A stretch of DNA of 64,000 nucleotides from Phallusia fumigata (GCA_008931825.1 QXVZ01013385.1:1-64000); one strand, 5' to 3'. Positions 10,781 to 23,081 are shown, counted from the stretch's first letter. The notes: generated by a model from the letters alone, not told the origin. Program-made: numbers and translations.

Positions 10781-13700
10781 TCATAATGGTATATTCGCAT
10801 GTTTCTTGGCAGGATTGCTGAGTTTCTTGCCCTGGAGCAGCTCCAGATCACGACATACTCTAACGCGGGTTATCTGGGGTTCGATGATGTCGTCAACATA
10901 ACCTGAAAATACACAAAAAATTAAACTTGGGACATATGACTTGTCCTGTACGATACAAATAAACACTTTGTTCGTGAATTTATGCTTTTAGATAAAAGCA
11001 AATTTCGAAAAACACCCTTCTGTATGTGAAGTTTAGTTAACCCAATCCCACAAAAAAAGTTTATGTTGGTCTACTGAACTTTACGTTAAATATGAACCCA
11101 AACTAAGATTGTTTTACGCTTGCTTAACAGCCGATAAGCCGCGTTGTTACGCAAGCATCGCCGTGCAACTCCTATCAAGAAAATTGTTACGTTACCCTGC
11201 AGTAACGTAACCTTGGATCTATATGATGACCACGTTTTATGCAACTCGGTGTCGTTATTTCGCAATCACATCACTGTGATTACAATCAACTGCAAAGTGC
11301 GTTTTGGTTGCAACGTTATCCATTGAATTCAAGCGTTGTACAAAGTTCCGGATACCAAAAAACTAAACAGCCATCTTCAACCAGCTTTTAAATCACAAAA
11401 TTCAACAGTTAGAGGTGTACGCTTAGACCCGCGCTGTGAAAACTGTGCGACTACATGTGGCCCTGAAAGGTGGGGATAACGACTATGTTGCTTGTTACGA
11501 CGCAATTTTACGGAACAACTAGAGAGGTGGCGTTCTCCATATTTTTATTCCACATACACTACCACCTCAAAATGATGTTCTCCACATATACCATTTTCTT
11601 TATTACATTGGATATATTTTCAATACCCACATTACATTGGGACCCTAATTCCCTTGGCATTTTATAACATGATTGTTTCTGCTAGCATAAACATATGGGT
11701 CCCCACACACATGCAATTTCTGAATAGTAGTGATGTTTTTAGAATGTGATCGGTTTAAAAATCAGTTTTACAAATTTAAAAGTAAAGATTTCCATTTATA
11801 ATTTAACTAAATCATTTCCTACATCATGTCAATTTCAATCCTAATGTCAAAAGCATGAATTAAACCCCACAGTTACACTAACCAATAGTTTGACCTGCAG
11901 TGACCTTTGGTCAAGCCGTAGTAAACTACAAACTCTAAACGACCCTTTCCAACGTGGTTTCAGCAATGCGCTACAAATCCAACAACAACATTGCGCTTTT
12001 TGACCAACAAAATANTGATAGAAAAGAGTTTTTGGATAAGGATAGGTCGAATAAAATTACATTACGGATGGTCCTCCAGTATCGCACATAGCTCAAAGCA
12101 TTTCAACTGACGACGTTACGTTGCTTTTTATCCTTATGTAACCTAACTCACCGAGGATAGAAAAGACCCAACTTTAGCTACACAAGTCATTTTTGGTAAC
12201 ACAAAAATATTGTACAAACCCACCTCGAATGGCTGCCGGATATGGATTGGCAAACTTGTCTATGTACTCGGCTTCGTGAGCCGCTTGATTCTCCTTGCCG
12301 CGGAAAATGATTTGAACGGCACCCTTGGCTCCCATCACAGCCACTTCAGCTGTGGGCCAAGCATAGTTGACGTCACCGCGCAAATGCTTGGACGACATGA
12401 CGTCGTATGCGCCGCCGTAAGCCTGGAAATAGATAAGTCGATCTTTGAGGAAACGGATTTACGACGGATCAGCTGAAAGAACTAAATCGGCGTTACACAT
12501 GCAACTTGGGGTGATATGAGTGATAGTTGTATACAATCTGTTTTATGAATTCGGCTGTTTGATATGGGAGGCCAAGCTTGGTGCACTTGGAGATTCCATT
12601 ATATAGCTTCAATAAAAGGTTTAGCAAGTTACATTGGTTAGAAAAACTCATTGTATATGACCCAGCACGCCAGTGTAGAAAAAGAAAACGTAATGCAAAT
12701 TGCACAGACACAATTGATTTCCAAAAAGGAAAAAAAATAGAAAAAATTAGGCAAACCTTTCTTGTAATGACTGTAATCTTTGGCACTGTTGCTTCTGCAT
12801 AGGCATACAACAACTTAGCGCCATGTCGAATTATTCCACCATGCTCCTGAGCAGTTCCAGGAAGAAAACCAGGAACATCCACAAGGGTAACAATTGGAAT
12901 GTTAAAACAGTCACAAAACCGGACAAATCTTGCTCCCTTGACTGAAGCATTGATGTCCAAACAACCTTTTCACAAGAAATGGTGTGTTATGAACAGAACA
13001 TAAAAATGAGGTTGAATAAAAAAAATCAGTATACCAGATGCAAACTTTGGTTGATTGCCCACAAATCCAACTGTCCTTCCATTCATCCGTGCAAAACCAA
13101 CAACAATATTTTTGGCATAGTCAGGCATTATTTCCCAGAAGCTATGATTGTCTGCTAGCTGTAAAGGAATGTTACATGAAAAGCAATAATATATGTGATG
13201 TTTTGTGTGTATGTTACCGAATGGATGACATCCAGCATGTCATATGCTTTTGTGCTTTCCATGGGAATCAAAGTATCAAGGGCAGGACAAAGTCGATCTC
13301 TGAGGACAAAACATTATGAATTTGAATTTTGCATTTTCAGAGTCCAATCTTCTGAAGTATGTATACATCTTTGTTCATTAAGCAAAGTCAAATTCTAAAA
13401 TCTGAAAGTTTACTAACATTCACTGAGATAATTTTTTTCAGCTTTAAAATTAATGTTAATAGGGTTTTGGGAAAAATAAAATTGTTTTCTAAAAAAAATA
13501 ATCAGATCTGACTTTAAATTGATAACTAAAGCTTAAATAACATTTAATCACAAATCAAGTCATGTACTTTAAATCTTCAGTTGCCATTACTGGTGCTTGG
13601 TCTTGATTGCTCAGTGGAAGAAAGTTGTAAAACTCTCTTAGTCTCATTAATGCATCCACATCATCTTCAAAGGCTCCATGGGCAACACCCGACAAAGATG

Positions 13701-15039
13701 TGTGAGTTTTGGCACCACCAAGTTCTTCTGCAGTTACATCTTCATTGGTTACTGACTACAAAAGGACAGAAAGTGAAAATCAGTAAATATTGAATTTTAC
13801 AGCTGAACACGTTATGAAACAAACCTTCACAACATCTCTTCCAGTAATAAAAAGATATGAGGTGTTTTTCACCATGAATGTAAAGTCAGTAAGTGCTGGG
13901 GAATAGACAGCACCCCCAGCACAAGGGCCCATGATCATTGAAATTTGTGGCACTACACCTGATGACATGACATTTCTCTGTGAAACAATTTAGTTGTAAA
14001 TTATTTGCATAAATCGAGTTTGGCAAAAAATTGCCTAAGATATTAACCTATGATTTCAAACAGTTCCAGCTAATTCAAACAAGTGTTTTATGCTGTATTA
14101 GGAAATCAAACTCAGAATATGCACATAAAAAAGCATACGACATATTCCAAAAAATATCTTAGCCCAACTGCGTAGGATACACACATTAAAATGTTTAAAA
14201 TTTAAAGATTTGGAATACCTGAAATATATCAGCATAGCCTGCAAGTGACTCAACACCCTCCTGAATTCTCGCACCACCAGAATCATTTAAACCAATTACT
14301 GGAGCTCCAACCAGCATTGCCTGGTCCATCACCTGCAAAGCAGTAAACCTTAGCTAAGCCAGCTACTAAAAGTCCTTGCAATCTTCAAACCTTGCAGATT
14401 TTCTGTGCATGTGCACTGGACAAAGACCCTCCAAACACTGTGAAATCCTGGGAGAAAACATACACAGGTCTGCCGAAGATAAATCCGTGGCCCGTCACAA
14501 CACTGTCTCCAGCAAACTACAAACAAACCAAAGTTTGTGTCAGGTGCAAACAGTCTCTCACAAAACAATTAGTGTAAAAAATGTTGTACCTTATTTTCAT
14601 CGGCTTCCATTCCAAAATCAGTGCATCTTTGTTCCACAAACATGTCATATTCAATAAAGGAACCTTTGTCCAACAAAAGATTTAAGCGCTCCCTTGCAGT
14701 TAGCTTACCCTGGGAACAAACTTGCAAATAAAGCGCAGACAGCAATAGAATTTTAATGAACAAACCAATATCTCTTTTCAAAGGTCTTGTTTTACACAAT
14801 GTGTGGCAGTAATGCTGCTCTGTGGAATAAAATGTCTTTCAGCTATTGTTTTTATTGAAACCCACCCTTTTATGTTGTGCATCTATCCTATGTTGTCCAC
14901 CACCAAGCATTGCACTTTTCCTCTTTTCTTTGATGTTGTCTTTAATAGAGAGAGTGCTCTGATAACTGCATCGCACATGTGAAACAGGATTCTGGAGCAA
15001 TTTTGAAAGGCTTTGATGCCTCCAGACAAGACCTAGCAT
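10781..15039 (-). CDS. PCCB: Propionyl-CoA carboxylase beta subunit, mitochondrial
   Basis: Carboxyltransferase subunit that moves CO2 from carboxybiotin to propionyl-CoA in the mitochondrial matrix (breakdown of odd-chain fatty acids, Val, Ile, Met, Thr). Eleven exons: 14866-15039, 14590-14709, 14391-14516, 14219-14332, 13825-13977, 13568-13755, 13218-13299, 13035-13158, 12757-12965, 12224-12422 and 10781-10902. They sum to 1611 bases, 536 residues, against about 539 in human. ATG 15039 opens a positively charged presequence ([15 protein letters not shown]). Signatures include [65 protein letters not shown] and the C-terminal KKHANIPL. The intron at 10903-12223 is the longest; it includes one ambiguous base and nothing recognisable. 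The gene looks intact. Confidence 0.97.
10903..12223. other. Long PCCB intron
   Basis: A 1.3-kb AT-rich intron separating the last two PCCB exons. It carries one N near 12015. I see no exon, RNA gene or mobile element. It is several times longer than the other PCCB introns. Confidence 0.5.
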
Positions 15040-15516
15040 TGTGTTAGCCTGGTTCAGATTGCTTTCTAATGACAAATCTATCCACAAAACACAAAGAACA
15101 AAAATGTACAAATCAATTTCAGTAAACTTGAACGATATAATATGACAGTATAGATATTCTTTGAAATTGTAAAAACACAGTGAACATGAAATGAAAAACA
15201 TTAAATTCCTAACGAAAAATTTAAACTCTAATACTAAAAATTACATATACTTGTAAAAATTTAACACAGTGAACAATTAATGGAACATACAAAGCACTTC
15301 ACGCTATCAAAAATATTTAAAATTTGTACAAAAGCAAGACCAAAGTTACAGATGCAGCATTTACAAACTATTTACAATGTTAGTTTAGATGTATAAAGGT
15401 ACAGGGTATTTGGATTGAAGCAAATACTATATCACCATAGTTGGTTACAGGTATAAGAATACACATACAAACAAATTAGTAACAACATGTATCAAAAACG
15501 CATACATAAAAATATT
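15040..15516. other. Spacer between EF-hand gene and PCCB
   Basis: About 480 bases between two genes on the same strand. It must contain the 3' end of the EF-hand gene and the PCCB promoter or leader. An acceptor-like tcattag lies about 28 bases before the PCCB ATG. There is no separate gene. Confidence 0.5.
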
Positions 15517-18288
15517 CTAAGGCTTAAAAGGATCAAACTTAGCGAGATCATGAATTCTGTCACAAAAGGGAATGTAGTTGACATCATTTTTTCCACCAAT
15601 CCTGACATTAAATTTGCTGAAAATTACCCTGAACTCTTGCTCACTCAGCAAGCTCCCCATTTCAAGTTCACTTAGGACTCGATGAAATTGTGATCTTGAT
15701 ACAGTTCCATTGTGAACTCTATCATAGTCTTCAAACAGCGGAAATAGTTGTATCCGTGTTTTTCTCACATGCTCAGCAACTCTCATCATGGCCAAATCGT
15801 AAACAATTTCAGCTTCCTCAGGCAATGTGTTTTGCTGCCACTCAACAGGAGGCTTAAACTGTGCTGGGGTCACCAATGGGTTCTTTACAAGGTTTTTCAC
15901 TGTAAAAATAGACTCAACCTCATCAGAAAATGCTAAGTAGTCAATAAAACCGGGATGGCTGAAAGATTTGAAAGCATCACACAAAATGTTAACTTCGGAT
16001 TCCTTGAGCTCAAGGCCAGCAAGATCCATTGCCCGTTGGAAGTTGGCCACAATGATGCGGCCAGTTTTCAGCTTGTCATAGTCTTTCATGAACTCATACA
16101 CTCTCATTCGCTCCTTGTACACTTTGGCCTTTATTTTGGTGATGATGGCATTCAGATCAACCAAGGCATCAATTTCATGTGGCTTTTTCTGTGCATTTAC
16201 TGCTTGCAATTCCTTAAGGTGCTCTTTGTATTTGGGCACATGGCGAACCTGAGGCACAAGTTCGCTCAAAAATTGAATGTAGTCAAAGCCGATGTTATCA
16301 GTAAACTTATCTTGAATGGCATTCACCTCATCTTCATCAGCGTGCAAATCTAATGAAGCAAGACACTGTCTGAACTGTGACTTTGTCACATGACCATTGT
16401 TGTGTTTGTCAAAATCTTGAAAAACTGGCTTGGCAAGCAGTCGACGTTGAATAGCACGACTGCGCATTCTTGCCATTGCTTCATCAAACACAACCAAGGT
16501 TCTATCATCAACTCCAGACCAACTTGCGAAAGTGCCTTCTTTTGGCAAAACATATGTTTCGATTGGTGGCACTTCCTTGCACGGATCCTTCTCCAAATCT
16601 GGCTGAGTAAAAACAGAATCAATTTCCCTGAAAAACCTTGTCAGTACTATGCAGTCGGGTTTTTTAGGGTCAACAAGATACTCTTGCAATGCATGCAACT
16701 GAGCTTTGTTTAACCATGTTACACCCATAGCATCCAATCCTCTGGAAAAGATAGCTCTGGAAATTGATCCACTCCTCAAATGGTCGTAATCTCTAAAGAA
16801 CTCAACAATCCTAATTCTGTTTACAACCACATGGTGACGGATTCTTGAAATCACAGCATTTATATCAACATGTGAAATGTTGATGGTTGGCTCAGGTGAA
16901 GGTTCAACATATTTAGTTGTTGGTGTTGCTTGTGGAGCATCCATAGTATAATGGTTAAACTCTTTGTCAATCGCCTGGCAGAATGCTGGGTAGTTTACAT
17001 CACCACTAATTGGCTCCTCAAACTTACGACAAATAAGCTTTAGGTCCTCCTCATTCACACTTAGACTAAGAAAATGCAAAATTCTAGCAAATTGTGGCTT
17101 GGTAACATTTCTGGTGTATGCAACACCCCTGTCATAATCCTTGAAGTAGGGATACAGCATCAGACGCCTTTTTCTTACAACCTCAGCCAGATTGGAAAGG
17201 ACCTCAAGAAGCTTTTGCTCTTCCTCTTCTGACAAGTGTGTCAAGGACCTTGTAAGGGACCCTGATGGTGGTGCTACAGGGTGGACTGTCGGTTTCTTCT
17301 CCAGACCAGGAACATTAAATGCATTCTCCATTATGTTACAGAAAGTCTTGTACTGCACTCTGCCATCTTCTGTTCGAAAGTGATCAGCCAGCTTTGTTAT
17401 TTCCTCTTTTGTAAGTTGGGCTTCTTTTCCACATCCTTGAGACAATCCACAAACAAACTGATTTTCAGTGATAATACCACTGCGTAGCTTATCATGATCC
17501 TTGAAGAACTCAGTGGTTCTAATCCCATTTTTGTACACTGCCACTCTGATCTTGTCAAAAATCGATGCCAGATCAGGATTTTTGCAAACACTAGCGTCAA
17601 AGTACTGATCAGGATTGGTTGCAACTGGTGCAAAAGGTGACAACACCATTTTATCCAGGGAGGACATGTTTCGTATTTGTTCCACATCCTGATGGAAATT
17701 TAAGTAATTGGTCATTCCAGGCTTGATAGGATCTTGGTAGTACTGAGCAAGCAATCTTATTTCATTTTCTGTGACATCTGGAGGACCAGGAAATTGGCGG
17801 GCAAACTGTGATACGGTCACAAGTCCATTGTGGTGTCTATCAAAGTCCTCATAGCATGTTCTTATGTTGACACCATGGTAAGTGTAGTAGTTTTGAATCT
17901 TGTTGAGAATTGCATTGACCTCATCAGCAACATTGGGTCCACGCTCAATGTGAGACCTCTCAGTACGAAGATACTCTGGAATTTGGACAGTTTGAGACTC
18001 TGGATCTACAGCCAAATGGTCTGGATGAAAGTTCTTGTCTATCACATCCGAAAAGGCTCTGTAGTTGACCATGTTATCTTTCTTAAGGCGATATTTTTCA
18101 ACAAGTTGATTGGCCAGATCTTCACTGAGTTTGAGACCCAAAAACTGATCAAGACATCTTTTAAATTGAGATGGAGTGATGTATCCAGATCTTAGGCGAT
18201 CAAAATCTTTGAAAAACTCAGACACACGTACACGCTTTGTTTTCAGTGTTGTACGAATGTCATTTTCAATTTTTTCCAGTGCTCCCAT
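15517..18288 (-). CDS. Multi-EF-hand repeat protein (EFCAB6-like), 923 residues, single exon
   Basis: An uninterrupted frame of 923 residues built of about eight repeats of roughly 110 residues. Each repeat has the core D-[FY]-D-x4-G-x-[VI]-x4-F (for example DFDRLRSGYITPSQF, DFDKHNNGHVTKSQF, DYDRVHNGTVSRSQF) followed by a second half-site ending in a YxxF-type motif. This is the paired EF-hand layout seen in EFCAB6 (DJ-1-binding protein) and in flagellar EF-hand proteins, so a sperm or ciliary role is possible but inferred. Loop position 12, normally Glu, is Gln in most repeats and position 3 is rarely acidic, so most loops probably bind calcium poorly. No signal peptide or membrane segment. 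An acceptor-like site (gcatttgcag) ends 24 bases before ATG 18288. The lack of introns contrasts with neighbouring PCCB. Confidence 0.85.
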   Translation of the reverse strand: MGALEKIENDIRTTLKTKRVRVSEFFKDFDRLRSGYITPSQFKRCLDQFLGLKLSEDLANQLVEKYRLKKDNMVNYRAFSDVIDKNFHPDHLAVDPESQTVQIPEYLRTERSHIERGPNVADEVNAILNKIQNYYTYHGVNIRTCYEDFDRHHNGLVTVSQFARQFPGPPDVTENEIRLLAQYYQDPIKPGMTNYLNFHQDVEQIRNMSSLDKMVLSPFAPVATNPDQYFDASVCKNPDLASIFDKIRVAVYKNGIRTTEFFKDHDKLRSGIITENQFVCGLSQGCGKEAQLTKEEITKLADHFRTEDGRVQYKTFCNIMENAFNVPGLEKKPTVHPVAPPSGSLTRSLTHLSEEEEQKLLEVLSNLAEVVRKRRLMLYPYFKDYDRGVAYTRNVTKPQFARILHFLSLSVNEEDLKLICRKFEEPISGDVNYPAFCQAIDKEFNHYTMDAPQATPTTKYVEPSPEPTINISHVDINAVISRIRHHVVVNRIRIVEFFRDYDHLRSGSISRAIFSRGLDAMGVTWLNKAQLHALQEYLVDPKKPDCIVLTRFFREIDSVFTQPDLEKDPCKEVPPIETYVLPKEGTFASWSGVDDRTLVVFDEAMARMRSRAIQRRLLAKPVFQDFDKHNNGHVTKSQFRQCLASLDLHADEDEVNAIQDKFTDNIGFDYIQFLSELVPQVRHVPKYKEHLKELQAVNAQKKPHEIDALVDLNAIITKIKAKVYKERMRVYEFMKDYDKLKTGRIIVANFQRAMDLAGLELKESEVNILCDAFKSFSHPGFIDYLAFSDEVESIFTVKNLVKNPLVTPAQFKPPVEWQQNTLPEEAEIVYDLAMMRVAEHVRKTRIQLFPLFEDYDRVHNGTVSRSQFHRVLSELEMGSLLSEQEFRVIFSKFNVRIGGKNDVNYIPFCDRIHDLAKFDPFKP

Positions 18289-19264
18289 CTTAAACTAGGT
18301 TATAAACCAGGACTGCAAATGCAAAAAACCTGCTGTTACATGCATTTGGCAAACATTTACAAAAAATGTATTGATATGTTTGAACGCAGTTTATATTTAT
18401 TGCATATTACTTTACTCAGTCCTGCGGCCTTTCATCAAAACATCGTTTGATTAATGCTAGTATGATACTTCTTTTAAATGCAAAAGACGAAAACATTTTT
18501 AACTTATTACAAGATGATAAGAAAACACTATTAACACAATAAACACTATTTTTAGTGTGCGTAAAAGGTTTCCTTATGCTTTAAAACACTCTTGTGCCTC
18601 TTGTGTGTCATAGGCTTTGTAAACGTAATTTAGCCACACGAAACCCAATTCGGCAAGTTTCCATAGACACGACGACCACAAATAACCACCAAAGACCACT
18701 TTAGCGAATTTTAAAATTATATTTTTGGTGTTTATTTTGGTAAAACTTGTGTGCCCTTTTTTATGTTTTTCAGGTTGGCGCATTAGGAAGCATGGGTACC
18801 TGCACGTAGGGGCAAGAGGAAGCACTTTGTCCTCTCCGCAATTCCGAAAGAAGTACTTATTTATATGTGGACCATCAAAAAACCTCATGTATAAAAAAAG
18901 TTTTGCCCCCTTTTGGGAAATTTTCTGCAGGCGCCCATAGGAAGTACCAATCAAGTGGGGCCTAAAACAGACTGTCCCCCTGTTTGTTTAGGTGTTTAAT
19001 TATATTCCCGTTTTCACTTAAAAGTCCACACATAGAGAACTTAACAAGTGCTCTATGGTCCACAATCCTCATGTAATCAAATCAATGGTAGTTTTTTGAA
19101 ATAATAAGGTTGGTTTAATTAAAGTACTTGAGTTTTAACAAAATAAGTTTTCTTACGTCGTACAACCAGAGACTACTGAACATAAAACTTTAGTGTTCTA
19201 CAGTACAAATCACAACATTGCATGACATTTCATCACACAAAGCTGACATCGCATAACAGAGACA
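18289..19264. other. Intergenic between divergent EF-hand gene and GHITM
   Basis: About 1 kb holding the promoters of two divergent genes. A 126-codon minus-strand frame at 18574-18954 has no recognisable domain or coding signature and I do not call it. A 9-base inverted pair (GTGGACCAT near 18867, ATGGTCCAC near 19056) is the only structure noticed. Confidence 0.4.
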
Positions 19265-19272
19265 TCACGTGA
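19265..19272. promoter_or_regulatory. Palindromic E-box TCACGTGA upstream of GHITM
   Basis: TCACGTGA, the core bound by MiT/TFE and USF bHLH-zip factors, about 325 bases upstream of the GHITM ATG and before a plausible leader donor (GTAAGG near 19358). The functional link is inference. Confidence 0.3.
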
Positions 19273-19590
19273 CACAACAGTAAGTGATGAACACATTACA
19301 CGCCTGAGACGAGATCATGCGCATCATAACAAATCGGAAAGTTATGGAAGGTCAAGGAAGAGCCGAGTAAGGTACAGGAGGAGGAGTTGTGTAACTAATA
19401 ATGATATTTGGTTGTTAACATTTTAAAACTTCAATAGCAAAAAGTTAAAAAGTAAAGTTTGTAGTTTCATTTGTGGCTGGCGCATTGCAAATGTGTTAAA
19501 CTGGTTCTATGTTTTTCATAATTTTGGAATTGATTGGCTAACGTTTTGGCTTTTAGGTATTGCTAATGTTAATTTTGAGTGACTAAAACA

Positions 19591-20625
19591 ATGCTGAGCA
19601 AAGCTATGAATATGCAAAGCCTTTTTGCAAAAGGGTCGGTTTCTAAAACAATCACATCCATCTCCAAAGTAAGACTTTTTGTAAATGTTACACAAAAGCC
19701 TGGACTACCTGGGAAAATTTGTCAGAATCGATTTTCAACTTCAGCACAACTACCAGCTCGTGGAGCAAGAGTAAAAAGTCGTATAACTACATCGATTCCT
19801 GGCAAGCTTACAGCTATTTCTGTTGGTCAAGCTTCTTTGGCTGGGGCATCACTACTTGGTATTGGTGGTCTGTGCTTTTATGGACTTGGATTTTCCAGTG
19901 AAGTTGGGGCCATTGACAAAGCTGCAGTGTGGCCCCAGTATGTTCGGCAGCGCATTCGTGACACATATTTATACTTTGGTGGATCCCTGCTGGCAACTGC
20001 TGGATCTGCATTGGCAATTGCCAGAAATCCCACTTTAATGAGCATTGTGTCACGAAATGGCATAGTTTCAATGGTTGTCACAATCGGTGCAATGATTGGT
20101 ACATCTATGTTGTGCCGAAGCATCGAGTACAAACCTGGCTTCGGGCCAAAACAGATGACCTGGCTTCTGCATACAGCTGTGATAGGGGCGGTTATTGCTC
20201 CACTGACAGTACTTGGTGGCCCACTTATGATTCGTGCTGCTTGGTACACTGCCGGTGTTGTTGCTGGTCTTTCCACAGTAGCAGTTTGTGCACCCAGTGA
20301 CAAATTCCTTAACATGGGTGGCCCACTAGCTGCAGGCCTTGGTGTTGTGTTTGTTTCAAGTATTGGTTCTGTTTTCTTTCCACCAACCGGTGCCCTTGGT
20401 CTCAGTCTGTACTCTATTGCCATCTACGGTGGGCTAATTCTGTTTGGGGGATTTTTGTTGTATGACACACAGCGGATTATAAAACATGCAGAGACAACCC
20501 CACACCCCTCATACACGACCAGGCCCTTTGATCCAGTAAATGCAAGTATGAGTATATACATGGATGCAGTTAACATATTTATACGAATCTTGATGATCAT
20601 GGCTAACAGCAACCGAAGAAAATGA
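19591..20625 (+). CDS. GHITM: Growth-hormone-inducible transmembrane protein (TMBIM5), single exon
   Basis: Inner-mitochondrial-membrane protein of the BAX-inhibitor-1/TMBIM family, linked in vertebrates to cristae structure and cation transport. 344 residues, close to the human 345. ATG 19591 begins a basic mitochondrial presequence (MLSKAMNMQSLFAKG). Conserved blocks: GLCFYGLGFSSEVGAIDKA, VWPQYVRQRIRDTY, WLLHTAVIGAVIAPLT, LGGPLMIRAAWYTAGVV, CAPSDKFLNMGGPL, LLYDTQRIIKHAE and SIYMDAVNIFIRILMIMA. Seven or eight hydrophobic segments run from about residue 90 to the end. No intron interrupts the frame. A pyrimidine-rich acceptor (ggcttttag) ends 34 bases before the ATG, suggesting a leader intron or trans-spliced leader. 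It converges with PCID2, with about 180 bases between stops. Confidence 0.96.
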   Translation: MLSKAMNMQSLFAKGSVSKTITSISKVRLFVNVTQKPGLPGKICQNRFSTSAQLPARGARVKSRITTSIPGKLTAISVGQASLAGASLLGIGGLCFYGLGFSSEVGAIDKAAVWPQYVRQRIRDTYLYFGGSLLATAGSALAIARNPTLMSIVSRNGIVSMVVTIGAMIGTSMLCRSIEYKPGFGPKQMTWLLHTAVIGAVIAPLTVLGGPLMIRAAWYTAGVVAGLSTVAVCAPSDKFLNMGGPLAAGLGVVFVSSIGSVFFPPTGALGLSLYSIAIYGGLILFGGFLLYDTQRIIKHAETTPHPSYTTRPFDPVNASMSIYMDAVNIFIRILMIMANSNRRK

Positions 20626-20649
20626 ATGCCTTGAAAACAGAATACCATT

Positions 20650-20672
20650 GTATGTATGTATGTATGTATTTA
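20650..20672. repeat. (TGTA)n microsatellite
   Basis: About five tandem TGTA/GTAT units just past the GHITM stop codon, in the short spacer between the convergent GHITM and PCID2 genes. Confidence 0.9.
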
Positions 20673-20808
20673 TTTCTTTGTTTGCAACAAACCACTTTGC
20701 GGTAATGCACTGTAAATACAAAATGCATTAATTTTTTCAGGAACATGTTCTTTTAAGAAAGTATTTGTGCAGCATTACAAGATTGTTTCACTATCTGACA
20801 AAGAATTG

Positions 20809-23081
20809 TCAGGATGCCACAGCTGGAAAAGCATTAACTTTGCTAACAACAAGTTTCTTATGTTGATGTGAAATGTAGCCCCGTATATTTCCAGCATATA
20901 TTAATCCGGCAACAATACATTCTGTCTCGTCCATGTCAATGTCAGTTATCTGATAATGTAATTTAACAAGTTAGTACAAAACACTTAAAGCAGAATTCCA
21001 ACCAGGTGTTTACCCCTTGGCCATGTAGTGCTTCAGTAAAAGCTTGCAAAGGAATCTGGTGTGTGCCAAGAATATGGCTTACTCGCTTGAAGAGTGTACG
21101 GAAAGTTGTTGCCCTTAATTTCTCCAGTATTAAATACACACCAGTTTGAATAAAGAATGACTCGTGCTCCAGAAGTGTGCAATTTAATAAATGTACATTT
21201 CCTGTTCTGAAATTATAGGACAATCACTATGAGTGCACTGTTCAGATATGACCTCTTTACCTAACTAGAATGTGAGTCACTTACCTTACAGCCATAACAA
21301 TGTCTTTGTACTGACTAAGATTATGACTTTGCAGCATGTGAGTGGGGGGCAGTCGCCCAAGTAGCATTTTGACTGGAATTAGGTAAATTAAAATCCGTTT
21401 CAAGTTACTTCTTGCATTGGCATGGCAGTTGGTATAAGCATATGAAAGAAACTCCTCGGCTAAATGAGAAAATACAGTATTGCAGTTGATTTAAATCTAT
21501 GTACACAGTCAAACAACTTGTAACCTTGGGAAAAATTGCTATCAAACATTGCCTTTCTTCCAACATAATATCTGAAAAAATTTTGTGTGGGTTAAAAAAG
21601 GAATCTTCTCAAGTGATCAACTCAAAACAGAACCTACTTATAAGTGACTTTTTGTGCTAAGGAAAAATCATCTTTGATATTACTGCTTTCTATGGCCCGT
21701 ATCAAAGGTTTGCACAAATGAAGTTTTCCTATCCTTTAAAGAAAGCTCAGTTAACATGATAAAGACTTTTCGACCAAGCTCCTACCTGAAATAAATTTTA
21801 AACAGCTGGTTGACAAGAAACAACATTCCCCATTTTTTAGACACCTCAATTGCTGCTCGCCTGAGGACAGATAAAACAAAAGCCAAATTGTTTTAGCTAG
21901 GATATTTCTACTTTGCTACTTGTAAGCAAAGTGACATAGCAAAAGCATCATCTCACCAGTGAAATAACAAAATATAAAAAACTCACCCATCACTTGCACA
22001 CACTCGAAAACAGCTCATAATGGTATCAGCAGCTTTTTCCAGTGTATCACCGTTCTTTCCTTTATTATGCTGGAACATTTCTCTTTCCACCTATTATTTT
22101 TTTAAGTATCAGAAATAATTCAACTTTCCCATTTTATCCAACAACTCACTTCATTTGCAAAACTTCTAAGATCCAGTATAAGTGTGTACATCAGTGGCAA
22201 AGACCTAGAAACAATACACACATAAAACTACTTTCATGTTGAAACAACAATATTAAAAACACATCTTTAACCAATTATCATCTTTTTGTGGTTGAAATAT
22301 CCTAACAAAGATTTGTACAGAAAGGACTTGACAAGCATAAGCTTCTCGGAAGTTGTGATTGGCAACAGCAAGACATCCCCTAAAAAAACAAATTGGCTCT
22401 CAATAATGAAACAAAGATTTGTGCAATTACAACAAACAACTTTAAATGTGCTGCAACTAATTCATCATAAGGATTATCCAGAAATCTTTGACATAACGAC
22501 TCTGGAGATTCCTTGTGCAATTTTGTATTTGAAACATGAGGATCTTTGAATGATAGCAATGCTGCTAGTGTGGAAGCGTCTGCATTGTCAAGAGACGAAG
22601 ACACCTGAAATATAAAGGTTAATAATTGGCAAAAAAGTAGTAATTCTCCATATTAGATGCTTGTGCTGTCAAAATTTTCGGGTGTAATACTGATGCAAAG
22701 ATGTATTTCTATGGCTGATTTGTCATGCACAAGAAAAACAGATTTGATGACGGTTACGGAATCTCCAGTGTGGAAATTATAGTGTATGGCATTAGAAATT
22801 GTTTCTGTAAAAACTTTATTGGCCCAACTTTTAAAATCTTTTGGGGAGGAGCAGGGTGAACTGAACTAGGCCAAGGTTAGTAAAACACATTAAAACAAAT
22901 CAGGGTGTGAACCTTAAACTAACAAATGCCTGGCCATAACACACAACCGACAACTTTAGTAGCCAAATTTGTAAATGCATACATCTTTTACTAAGGTTTT
23001 TTGAAGCGTTTTAGTGGCCGTTCTCGCGTGTATTGGACAACATACCTCGAGGAGATAGGCATTGAGTGTCGAAAAAGACAT
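20809..23081 (-). CDS. PCID2: PCI domain-containing protein 2 (TREX-2 subunit, Thp1/CSN12-like)
   Basis: Subunit of the TREX-2 complex that couples transcription to mRNA export at nuclear pores. Eleven exons: 23046-23081, 22441-22604, 22272-22379, 22150-22204, 21987-22090, 21786-21860, 21638-21733, 21525-21571, 21285-21459, 21014-21206 and 20809-20949. The sum is 1194 bases, 397 residues, against about 399 in human. Recognisable blocks: [88 protein letters not shown], and the winged-helix end of the PCI domain [18 protein letters not shown]. The start is the ATG of a 12-codon first exon ([12 protein letters not shown]). It shares a 281-base upstream region with DYNLT2B on the other strand, so a bidirectional promoter is likely. 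Confidence 0.97.

Noticed and set aside
18574-18954. 126-codon minus-strand frame upstream of GHITM
   Set aside because: No recognisable domain, mixed composition, a competing plus-strand frame over the same DNA, and no leader acceptor or neighbouring exon that extends it.
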